Source: JAEZDP01 sp044508265 (lineage in GTDB: Bacteria > Acidobacteriota > Vicinamibacteria > Vicinamibacterales > Vicinamibacteraceae). From it: a stretch of 21,440 bases of DNA. The notes under the pieces were generated by a model that did no database searches, was not told the DNA's origin, and worked only from the letters and a program-made list of their open reading frames with translations. Position numbers and translations under genes: made by a program. The DNA lies in the NCBI GenBank assembly GCA_044508265.1, contig JBIQIB010000077.1, forward strand, positions 1 through 21,440. Direction: 5' to 3'. This document shows positions 15,741 through 21,440 of the stretch, one piece after another (the first letter of the stretch is position 1; every line of letters begins with the position of its first letter).

Positions 15741-16802
15741 GTGGCAAAGACGTGGGGTGTGGCGATAGCGGGCCTGGGGCACTGGTACTCGGCCTACGGG
15801 CTGGCGCGATCGCTTCCGGAGTACGGCAGGGCGCGGCTCGTCGGCGTGGCGGCCACCGATCCCCGCCACGTCGAGGAGTTTTCGACCACCTTCGGCGTCT
15901 CCGGCACGACGGACTACGCGGCGCTGGTCGCCCGCGACGACGTGGACATCGTGCACGTGGCGACGCCGGTCGCCGAGAGTGCGGCCGTGACGCTGGCGGC
16001 CGCGAAAGCGGGCAAGCACCTCATTCTCGGCAAGCCGATGGCGATGACCCTCGACGAGGCCGACGCGATGGTCGAGGCCGTCGAGCAGGGCGGCGTCACG
16101 TGCGTGCCGTTCTCGGGTCTGATGCGGTTGCGCGGGCGCGAGCTGAAGGCCAGGCTGGACGCCGGCGTAATCGGCGACCTCGCCGTGCTGCATCAGACCA
16201 GCCGCTGGTCGATCGCCGAAGACTGGTACCGCTCGGGCACGCCCGGGTGGTTCGTCGATCCCGCGCAGGTGCCCGGCGGCGCGTTCATCGACGAGGGCAT
16301 CTACTGGATCGACATGTTCCGGTACCTGACCGGCAGCGAGGTCGTGGAGGTGGACGCGCGGATGCGGAATCTCGTCCACCGCGACATCGCCGTCGAGGAT
16401 TGGGGCATGGCGGCGTTCACGTTCGCCAACGGGGCGATCGCGACGCTCGAAGCGGCGTGGACCATCAACGCGCCGCGCGCGACCGGGCCGTCGCCGAAGC
16501 ACAACAGCGTCGTGCGGCTCGAACTCGTCGGCACGCGCGGCGAGATCGTGGAGCAGTGGTTCCGCGACCCGGGCCGCGGCGTCCTTGCGGCGGGCGCCGG
16601 CAACTGGGTGTTCGAGCGGCAGGCCGACGCGGCGTTCGGTCCGGCGGTGCCGTTCCCGCTCGATTACCTGATCGACTGTCTCGAACGCGGCGAGCCGGCG
16701 GAGACGACCATCCGTGACGCGCGCGCGGCGCTGGAGATCGCCCTTGCCGCGTACGCGTCCGCGCGCCAGGGCCGCCCCATCAAGGTAGGGACGGCTCTCT
16801 GA
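15741..16802 (+). CDS. Gfo/Idh/MocA-family protein with altered active-site motifs
   Basis: A 353-residue cytoplasmic Rossmann protein; no signal peptide. Start GTG at 15741 follows GGAGGG (15725-15730) by 10 nt and puts the nucleotide-binding strand right at the N-terminus (WGVAIAGLGHW, residues 5-15). Family features include VHVATP (71-76) and the C-terminal LDYLIDCLERGEPAETTIRDARAALEIALAAYASA segment. Two departures from the family norm are visible: the usual EKP triad reads GKP (97-99, Lys98 kept), and the usual active-site His in the DxGxHxxD-type helix is Tyr188 (DEGIYWID, 184-191). The protein may use altered chemistry or be non-catalytic. The last residues, KVGTAL, and the TGA stop are supplied by a palindromic repeat, so the original C-terminus may have been altered. 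Divergent from PVC-type gene 2. Confidence 0.9.
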   Translation: MAKTWGVAIAGLGHWYSAYGLARSLPEYGRARLVGVAATDPRHVEEFSTTFGVSGTTDYAALVARDDVDIVHVATPVAESAAVTLAAAKAGKHLILGKPMAMTLDEADAMVEAVEQGGVTCVPFSGLMRLRGRELKARLDAGVIGDLAVLHQTSRWSIAEDWYRSGTPGWFVDPAQVPGGAFIDEGIYWIDMFRYLTGSEVVEVDARMRNLVHRDIAVEDWGMAAFTFANGAIATLEAAWTINAPRATGPSPKHNSVVRLELVGTRGEIVEQWFRDPGRGVLAAGAGNWVFERQADAAFGPAVPFPLDYLIDCLERGEPAETTIRDARAALEIALAAYASARQGRPIKVGTAL

Positions 16803-16831
16803 GCCGTCCTTTCTGAGCTCGCTGAGCCGTC
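16781..16831. repeat. GGACGGC palindromic repeat, copy 2, at gene end and contig end
   Basis: AAGGTAGGGACGGC at 16782-16795 matches the minus-strand edge of copy 1. A perfect 9-bp stem, GGACGGCTC (16789-16797) and GAGCCGTCC (16801-16809), with a 3-nt loop, is followed by TTTCT, a terminator-like arrangement. CTGAGCCGTC then recurs at 16822-16831 and the sequence stops at the gap. The stop codon of the upstream gene (16800-16802) lies in the loop and right arm. Confidence 0.75.
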
Positions 16832-16931
16832 NNNNNNNNNNNNNNNNNNNNNNNNNNNNNNNNNNNNNNNNNNNNNNNNNNNNNNNNNNNNNNNNNNNNN
16901 NNNNNNNNNNNNNNNNNNNNNNNNNNNNNNN
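16832..16931. other. Assembly gap (100 N)
   Basis: Exactly 100 N, placeholder for unknown length. The left side ends inside a palindromic repeat, a common cause of assembly breaks; the right side begins inside the SDR gene. Confidence 0.98.
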
Positions 16932-17711
16932 TGGGTTGGGTTGCTGCCAGACGCTCATGCCGCCGTCGACGAGCAGCATCTGCCCGTGCACGTGCGACGC
17001 GCCGTCGCTCAGGAGGAACACCGCGGCGTCGCCACAGACCTCGGCGCCCGGCACTTCGCCGTTCGGCGTGTGCAGCTCCATCCACTCGCGGGCACGCGGG
17101 TCGTCGAGCGCCGGCGCTGTGAGGGGCGTGTACACGAGACCCGGTGCGACGCCGTTGACGCGGATGCCGAGCGGCGCCAGCGACACGCACAACGTGCGCA
17201 CCATCATCTCGACGGCGCCCTTCGACGTGTCGTACGCCGCATGATTCGGTTCGGCGAGCCGGCCGTTGATCGAGCCGGTGAACACCACGCGGCCGCGCGT
17301 GCCGGCCTCGACCCACCGCCGGGCGATGGCCTGCGTGAGGAAGAACGGCGCCGTGACGTTCAGCTGCATCGTGCGCGCGAAGAGCGCCGCGTCGACGTCG
17401 AAGAAGCCGTGATGCGTCTCGAAGCAGCTGCCCGCGTTGTTCACGAGCAGGTCGATGTCTGGGCGCGCGGCGAGCGCGTCGGCCGCAAGCTGCTGCGCGG
17501 CCTCGACGGGGCGTTCCGCGAGATCGGCGGTCAGCAGCTGAACGCGTACGCCGGCGGCGCCACAGGCGGCGACGGCCTCGCGCGCGTTGTCGTCGTCGCG
17601 CAGGCCATGGAGCACGATGTCGGCGCCCGCTCGCGCGAGCGCGACGGCGATGGCCCGGCCGACGCCTTGAGTGCCGCCCGTCACGAGGGCGGCGTGTCCG
17701 CGAAGGTTCAT
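16932..17711 (-). CDS. Short-chain dehydrogenase/reductase (SDR), stop lost in gap
   Basis: A classical SDR using NAD(P)H, cytoplasmic, with 260 visible residues. That is about full family length, so only a few residues and the stop are missing in the gap. Motifs: cofactor site TGGTQGVG (11-18), NNAG (91-94), Asn118, catalytic Ser147, Tyr160 and Lys164 in SINGRLAEPNHAAYDTSK, the RVNGVAPG segment, and the C-terminal LLVDGGMSVWQQPNP. It resembles 3-oxoacyl-ACP reductase or sugar/alcohol dehydrogenase-type SDRs; substrate not predictable. Start ATG 17711 is at the normal family position, with TACGAT 8 nt upstream and no Shine-Dalgarno. It is divergent from the canonical Gfo/Idh/MocA gene, which could hint at a shared sugar or polyol pathway. 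Confidence 0.93.
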
Positions 17712-17719
17712 GGCCCGGG

Positions 17720-17725
17720 ATCGTA
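17720..17725 (-). promoter_or_regulatory. Putative leaderless -10 of the SDR gene (TACGAT)
   Basis: On the minus strand TACGAT (4/6 match) ends 8 nt before the ATG at 17711. No Shine-Dalgarno lies between. Consistent with the leaderless layout seen at other genes here. Confidence 0.4.
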
Positions 17726-17992
17726 CTCCGTCCGCGGCCGCGCGTGATGCGGGCGGCATGCCCGTGCAGCGCGATTGACAGCGCCGCGGCGCGCATGGTT
17801 CGATCCGCCCGACGGCCGGGCCTCTGTGCCCGCTACCCGCCAGCGCCGTGCCCGTCGGGCAGGGGTCGCACCAGGAGATCGAGCGGCGATGACCCGTGTG
17901 CACGCAGGGCACTCGAACAACCTCGAGTCACATGCCCCTGGCGCCATGCGCGCCGGGCTCGCCGAGTCCTGTCGCAGGGCGGGTCGGTTCAC

Positions 17993-18011
17993 GGACGGCG
18001 CGACGCCGTCC
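17993..18011. repeat. GGACGGC palindromic repeat, copy 3
   Basis: GGACGGCG (17993-18000) and CGCCGTCC (18004-18011) form a perfect 8-bp stem with a 3-nt loop, followed by TT. It shares the GGACGGC core and 3-nt loop of the other two copies but lacks their AAGGTAG edge, so it may be a diverged member or an unrelated hairpin. Confidence 0.55.
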
Positions 18012-18074
18012 TTGTCAGGGATGATTTGACGCGGTGCGCCGGCGACGCGCGCACCTGCAACTCGTGGGGGTGTC

Positions 18075-19094
18075 ATGACGGGAGTGGCCATTCTGGGATC
18101 GGGTTTCATGGCGCGGACGCACGCGACGGCCTGGCGTGCGCACGGCGACAGGGCGGCGGTCCGCGTCGTCGCGTCGCGTCGCCTCGAGGGCGCATCGGCC
18201 GTCGCGCAGGAGTGCGGGGCGGAGGCGGCCACCGATCTCGCCGCGGCCATCGCGCGCGACGACGTGCAGGTGGTGGACATCTGCCTGCCGACGCTCCTGC
18301 ACCGGGAGTGGGCCGAGAAGGCCTTCGCGGCCGGCAAGGACGTGCTGCTCGAGAAGCCGCTGGCGCTGTCGGTCGAGGACGGCGAGGCCATCCTGCGCGC
18401 GCGGGACGCCTCCGGGCGAAAGCTGCTCGTCGGCCTCGCGCTGCGTTTCTGGCCCGAGTACGAGGTGCTGCACGCGAAGGTGCGTGAGGGCGGCATCGGC
18501 ACGCCGATCTCGATGAGCACGCTCCGGCTCTCGAAGGCGCCCGACTGGAACGAGTGGATGAGCGATCCGTCGGCGTCAGGCGGCGCGACGGTCGATCTCC
18601 TCGTGCACGATTTCGACCAGGTGGCGGAGCTGATGGGGACGCCCCGGTCGGTCTTCGCGCAGGCCGTGCGCGTCGGGCCCAAGCAGGCGCCGCAGCACGT
18701 CACGGCCATCGTCACCTGCGAGCGCGGCAGCGCCGTGGTCGAGGGCGGCCTGATGCAGCCGTCGCTGTACCCGTTCACCAGCGGGATTCGCGTGCTCGGC
18801 GACGCCGGCGCGCTCGAGTACCCGTTCCGCGCGGGCGCCCCTGTCGAGGGCGGCAACATCGGCGAGGTGGACCACGACAGCAACGCGCTGATGTACTACC
18901 CGGCCGACGGCGACCCCGTCCGCCTCGAGGCCGAGACCGGCGACGGCTGGGAGCGCGAGTGCGGCTACTTCCTCGACTGCCTCGCGGCCAACGAGGCGCC
19001 GACCCGTGCGACGGGCGAGCAGGCCCTCGTCGCCCTGCGCATCGCGCTCGCCGCGAACCGGTCGATCGAGTCGGGCCGCCCCGAGTCGATCTAG
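18075..19094 (+). CDS. Gfo/Idh/MocA-family oxidoreductase, canonical active site
   Basis: A 339-residue cytoplasmic NAD(P)-dependent oxidoreductase of the inositol/sugar dehydrogenase type. The start ATG at 18075 follows a G-rich GGGGGTG by a few nt and begins directly with the nucleotide-binding strand: ILGSGFMARTH (6-16). DICLPTLLH (68-76) and LLEKPLALS (91-99, Lys94) are standard, and the catalytic helix GGATVDLLVHDFDQV (169-183) keeps Asp174, His178 and Asp181. Length and C-terminal end are normal, and no signal peptide is seen. The substrate could be a polyol, inositol or keto-sugar; not predictable from sequence. It contrasts with the altered motifs of the protein at 15741. It is divergent from the SDR and convergent with the DinB-family gene (stops at 19094 and 19128). 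Confidence 0.93.
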   Translation: MTGVAILGSGFMARTHATAWRAHGDRAAVRVVASRRLEGASAVAQECGAEAATDLAAAIARDDVQVVDICLPTLLHREWAEKAFAAGKDVLLEKPLALSVEDGEAILRARDASGRKLLVGLALRFWPEYEVLHAKVREGGIGTPISMSTLRLSKAPDWNEWMSDPSASGGATVDLLVHDFDQVAELMGTPRSVFAQAVRVGPKQAPQHVTAIVTCERGSAVVEGGLMQPSLYPFTSGIRVLGDAGALEYPFRAGAPVEGGNIGEVDHDSNALMYYPADGDPVRLEAETGDGWERECGYFLDCLAANEAPTRATGEQALVALRIALAANRSIESGRPESI

Positions 19095-19115
19095 CCTCTC
19101 CTCCGGGGCCGGTGC

Positions 19116-19138
19116 GTCACGTCCCACTTACGCGTGAC
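19116..19138. terminator. Weak hairpin between convergent genes
   Basis: GTCACG (19116-19121) and CGTGAC (19133-19138) form a 6-bp stem with an 11-nt loop between two convergent genes, overlapping the stop of the minus-strand gene. There is no T-run. It could contribute to termination but is weak. Confidence 0.3.
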
Positions 19139-19685
19139 CGCCGGCCTCGAGCGCCTGCTCGGCCTGCCACAGATGCCGGCGCTCGTGCACCGGCACGATG
19201 CAGAAGGTCGAGTAGAGCGAGTAGCGCATCCACGAGACGAAGGGCGAGGGGATGCGCAGCTTGTCGAGCGCAAGGCCGTCGGCGCGCCGCATCCGCGCGC
19301 GCCATTGCTCGTGCCGCGCGACGAAGTCGGCCAGGTCCTCTTCCGGCCGCCGTGCCGACGGCGGCACGAATGCCGCCGAGGTGCTGCTTCGCATGCGGTA
19401 GGGCGGCTCGAGCATCCAGATCAGCAGCCGACCGCCGAGATCCGGCGCGAACGGCCCCCGCACGGGAACGCCTGTACGCGGGGCCTTCTCGAGCGCGTCG
19501 TCCACCAGCGGCAGGAACACGTCGATGGTCGAGACGAGGTGCTGCACGCACTCGGATGGCGACCAGCGGCCTGGGCCGGGTGAGCGCATCCAGCCTTCGT
19601 GACCGGCGCGCGCAGCGAGAGCGTGCGCGCGGTGCTCCGTGTCGTCGAGGGCCTGATGCAGTGCGGGCAGTTGCGGTGTCGCCAT
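19128..19685 (-). CDS. DinB-superfamily protein
   Basis: A 185-residue cytoplasmic four-helix-bundle protein of the DinB/YfiT type. The metal-binding histidines are visible: His49 in WSPSECVQHLVS, and His167 plus His171 in VHERRHLWQ. In related proteins such sites bind a metal and in some members support thiol (for example bacillithiol or mycothiol) S-transfer; many have no known role. ATG at 19685 is chosen because GGAG lies 9 nt upstream and the homology-like region begins right there; the frame is open far upstream only as a shadow of the neighbouring gene. It starts 20 nt after the stop of the CBM9-like gene on the same strand, so the two are likely one transcript. Ends with TAA at 19128. 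Confidence 0.88.
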   Translation of the reverse strand: MATPQLPALHQALDDTEHRAHALAARAGHEGWMRSPGPGRWSPSECVQHLVSTIDVFLPLVDDALEKAPRTGVPVRGPFAPDLGGRLLIWMLEPPYRMRSSTSAAFVPPSARRPEEDLADFVARHEQWRARMRRADGLALDKLRIPSPFVSWMRYSLYSTFCIVPVHERRHLWQAEQALEAGGHA

Positions 19686-19705
19686 TGCGTTTGTCTCCGG
19701 GCGCG

Positions 19706-20392
19706 TCAGCGCTCCACGAAGCGGAGGGGCCGGAAGGCCGACGGCGTGTGGAACGTCGTGGCCTCGGGCACCGACCACGCGGCGTAGATCGCGTCGCGTT
19801 CGGGCTGCGCGGGGCCATGCGGCCGCTTGATGCGGAACACGTTGAAGTGCCAGACGTCGCCCGTCCGCGGGGGCACGCGGCGAGCGACCTCCGGCGATAC
19901 CGACGCGAAGTCGGCAAAGGGCAGCCAGGCTGACGCCGTCCAGCGCCGGCCATCGTCCGCGTGGTGGACGCGCGTCTCGAGCGTGGCGAAGTCCCACCCG
20001 AGCCTGACGTCGCGCTGCGGCTCGAGCGCGGCGATGTGCAGATCGCACACGACGTTGGCCGGGCTGATTTCGAGTTCGACGTAGTCGCGCCCGGCGCACG
20101 TCGGATCGACGAAGATCTCGACGACCTCCTCCTCCCACAACCTGTCGTCCCGCTGCTCGCGGGTCGCCCACGGCCGTTCGTCGTCGGCATCGAATCGAAC
20201 GACGAGGCCCGTCTCGCACCAGGCGGCGCGGAAGCGCGTTTCGTAGGGCGTGGGCCCCCACGTCAGACATGGCACGGCCGACCAGAGCACGTCGTCGGTT
20301 GCAAGGAGCAGTGATCGTGCGGCCTCTACACGCGGCACGGCGTAATCGGCCGGCTGACGAGCGGCCTCCGGGCCGCGATACAGCTCAGGCAT
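19706..20392 (-). CDS. Carbohydrate-binding family 9-like protein
   Basis: A 228-residue protein resembling the CBM9-like (carbohydrate-binding family 9-like) fold. Visible marks are WSAVPCLTWGPTPYETRFRAAW, then GLVVRFDADDERPWAT, the acidic EEEVVEIFVDP segment followed by YVELEISPANVVCDL, and the closing WHFNVFRIKRPHG region with a final AWSVPEATTFHTPSAFRPLRFV. Stand-alone members occur in Acidobacteriota; binding of sugars is assumed by family and not shown. With ATG 20392 there is no signal peptide. The frame continues upstream to 20497, adding a Pro-rich, low-complexity tail that is less likely real. No Shine-Dalgarno is seen. TATGAT on the minus strand at 20498-20493 (5/6 -10 match) would give a leader of about 95 nt. 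Likely co-transcribed with the DinB-family gene downstream. Confidence 0.82.
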   Translation of the reverse strand: MPELYRGPEAARQPADYAVPRVEAARSLLLATDDVLWSAVPCLTWGPTPYETRFRAAWCETGLVVRFDADDERPWATREQRDDRLWEEEVVEIFVDPTCAGRDYVELEISPANVVCDLHIAALEPQRDVRLGWDFATLETRVHHADDGRRWTASAWLPFADFASVSPEVARRVPPRTGDVWHFNVFRIKRPHGPAQPERDAIYAAWSVPEATTFHTPSAFRPLRFVER

Positions 20393-20492
20393 GGGCGACG
20401 GGTGCGCCCGCGGAGGCAATGGCGTCGATGGCTGCTGAACGGATCGGGGTAGCGGGCATGGCGCTTGTGCCGTTGTCCGGCCAGGCATGATC

Positions 20493-20498
20493 ATCATA
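20493..20498 (-). promoter_or_regulatory. Possible -10 TATGAT upstream of the CBM9-like gene
   Basis: On the minus strand TATGAT matches the -10 consensus at 5/6. It lies about 100 nt upstream of the preferred start (20392) and overlaps a cluster of ATG codons at 20497-20486. No clear -35. If transcripts start here, either a long leader or a longer protein is implied. Confidence 0.35.
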
Positions 20499-20523
20499 CG
20501 GCGTCCGCACGCGCGTCCCGGTC

Positions 20524-21440
20524 ATGCACATCCAGCTGCTGCCTCCCACGTTGCCGCCTCACCGGCCGTTGTCGCCCGAGACGCCACGTGTCGCTCTGAC
20601 GCCCGGCATGCGGGTGACGGCCGTCGTGCTGTCGCCCGATCTCGAGGGCCGCTCGATGCTGGCGTTCGCGGGGCGCGAGCTCGCCAGCAACTCGCCGCTG
20701 CCGTTTCCACCAGGGTCTCGGGTCGTCCTCGAGGTGACGACAGTGGACGGCGACGTGCCACGGATGCGCGTGGTGCCCGACGAAGGCGCCATGGCCGGCG
20801 GGCCGGTGGCCGTGGCGACCTACGGCTACGCGGCCGCCGTGCTGGCGGCACAGATCGGAGCGGATCCGCCGGCTGCCGCACAGTCCGTCCTGCGATGGGT
20901 GCCGATGCTCGTCGCGCGCGGCCTCCTCACGCCGCGCCAGGCCGCCGAGCTCGCCGGCGATCTCGGCCGCGTCACGCTCCCCGCGCCCGCGCCCCACGAC
21001 GGATCCGCCGGCGTGCCAGGTACGAGCGGAGCGCCGGCCCGTTCGACGGCCGGCGAGCTGGCAGCCGCCCTCGCCGCCCGCGCCGCCGCCGATCCCGCGG
21101 GGCTGGAGGCGCGGCTGGCGGAGGTGATGCGACACGACGCGGGGAAGGCCACAGCGCAGGAGGCGGCCGTGATCGCCGAGTCGATCCGCGGGCGCATCGC
21201 CGCGCTGCTGATGCGTATCGATGGCCAGGGGGAAGGCGGGCCAGGTGCGGAGGCGGAACTCGCCGCCGCACGGACGGCCGTCGAGCACCTTCAGCAGGCG
21301 CTCCTCTCGGAGCAGGCCCGCGTCGCGGCCCACTACGCGCGCGATGGCGTCGTCGTCCTGCGCGTGCCGCTCGACGTGGCCGGCCAGGACGTGGACGTCC
21401 AGTTGCGTGTCGAAGAGGACGGGCAGGACGACGCGGACGC
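20524..21440 (+). CDS. FliK-like (flagellar hook-length control) protein, N-terminal part
   Basis: An open frame of 305 codons runs from ATG 20524 off the right edge with no stop. The start is the first in-frame ATG after the divergent gene; no clear Shine-Dalgarno. Residues about 25-90 form a small beta-rich unit (MRVTAVVLSPDLEGRSM, then ELASNSPLPFPPGSRVVLEV and VPRMRVVP) of the kind found in FliK-like proteins. An Ala-rich helical middle (about 105-270) follows, and near the edge DGVVVLRVPLDVAGQDVDVQLRV resembles the start of the FliK C-terminal domain. No signal peptide. The FliK resemblance is a pattern judgement, made without alignment. If right, it would act in the cytoplasm and export apparatus to set hook length, and flagellar genes might follow outside the window. 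It could instead be an unrelated Ala-rich protein. Confidence 0.6.
   Translation, partial: MHIQLLPPTLPPHRPLSPETPRVALTPGMRVTAVVLSPDLEGRSMLAFAGRELASNSPLPFPPGSRVVLEVTTVDGDVPRMRVVPDEGAMAGGPVAVATYGYAAAVLAAQIGADPPAAAQSVLRWVPMLVARGLLTPRQAAELAGDLGRVTLPAPAPHDGSAGVPGTSGAPARSTAGELAAALAARAAADPAGLEARLAEVMRHDAGKATAQEAAVIAESIRGRIAALLMRIDGQGEGGPGAEAELAAARTAVEHLQQALLSEQARVAAHYARDGVVVLRVPLDVAGQDVDVQLRVEEDGQDDAD

Larger units (their letters stand above)
17712..18074. other. Divergent intergenic region with several hairpins, no clear gene
   Basis: This 363-nt stretch between two divergent genes has no convincing coding region. It holds a perfect -35 TTGACA (17775-17780) with TTCGAT 18 nt later (weak -10), an inverted repeat ACTCGA/TCGAGT (17911-17916 and 17923-17928), a TGCCCG/CGGGCA hairpin near 17850, and the GGACGGC palindrome at 17993. 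A 46-codon frame from ATG 17889 to 18029 exists but lacks a well-placed ribosome site. A long structured leader of the downstream oxidoreductase or a small RNA is possible but unproven. Confidence 0.4.

Noticed and set aside
14488..15768. 426-codon plus-strand frame antisense to heme protein 2
   Set aside because: Shadow frame; no domain, and heme protein 2 is clear in the opposite strand.
17889..18029. 46-codon frame in the divergent spacer
   Set aside because: No well-placed ribosome site, and it includes the GGACGGC hairpin; no sign of coding selection.
20494..21333. 279-codon minus-strand frame at the right edge
   Set aside because: Its content is Gly/Arg/His-rich without motifs, and the plus-strand frame has FliK-like beta segments; kept only the latter.
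1..21440. CRISPR array, tRNA, rRNA or insertion sequence
   Set aside because: No regularly spaced repeat-spacer pattern, no cloverleaf or rRNA stretch, and no transposase frame was seen.

Overview
The window is GC-rich bacterial DNA, by hand count about 70-80% G+C over most genes. It most likely comes from an Acidobacteriota genome, probably of the Vicinamibacteria type. Markers for this are a VWFA-related acidobacterial-domain protein, two very large PVC-type heme (CxxCH) proteins with HEAT repeats, a DUF1080 (3-keto-disaccharide hydrolase) protein, several Gfo/Idh/MocA oxidoreductases and many exported enzymes. The assignment is inferred from family content; no marker gene is present. Two runs of exactly 100 N (2084-2183 and 16832-16931) look like scaffold gaps, so the window is really three contigs, and gene order across the gaps should not be trusted.

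Contig 1 (1-2083) carries, on the minus strand, a HigB/HigA toxin-antitoxin pair with a third small unknown gene behind it, and the C-terminal part of a VWFA-related protein cut by the gap. A perfect 9-bp inverted repeat overlaps the -10 of the higBA promoter and is the likely autoregulatory operator.

Contig 2 (2184-16831) holds a methyltransferase cut by the gap, a small secreted protein, a Tat-exported dienelactone hydrolase, a secreted DUF1080 protein, a secreted GDSL esterase, PVC-type heme protein 1, an endonuclease/exonuclease/phosphatase-family lipoprotein, a Tat-exported Gfo/Idh/MocA oxidoreductase, PVC-type heme protein 2, and a second, cytoplasmic Gfo/Idh/MocA protein with unusual active-site residues. 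Together these suggest oxidative attack on glycosides outside the cytoplasm: a sugar oxidoreductase makes a 3-keto sugar, the DUF1080 protein cleaves it, and heme proteins carry electrons. This reading is inferred from family roles.

Contig 3 (16932-21440) has an SDR oxidoreductase, a third, canonical Gfo/Idh/MocA protein, a CBM9-like protein followed closely by a DinB-family protein, and the start of a long open frame resembling flagellar hook-length control (FliK-like) proteins running off the right edge.

Two cross-cutting patterns stand out. First, about half the genes have a TANNNT -10-like hexamer 6-8 nt before the start codon and no Shine-Dalgarno, the classic sign of leaderless transcripts; the clearest is TATAAT 6 nt before the exported oxidoreductase. 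Second, a small palindromic repeat with core GGACGGC/GCCGTCC occurs three times in non-coding positions. Two copies share an AAGGTAGGGACGGC edge lying at a gene's stop codon, and one of these ends in the second assembly gap.
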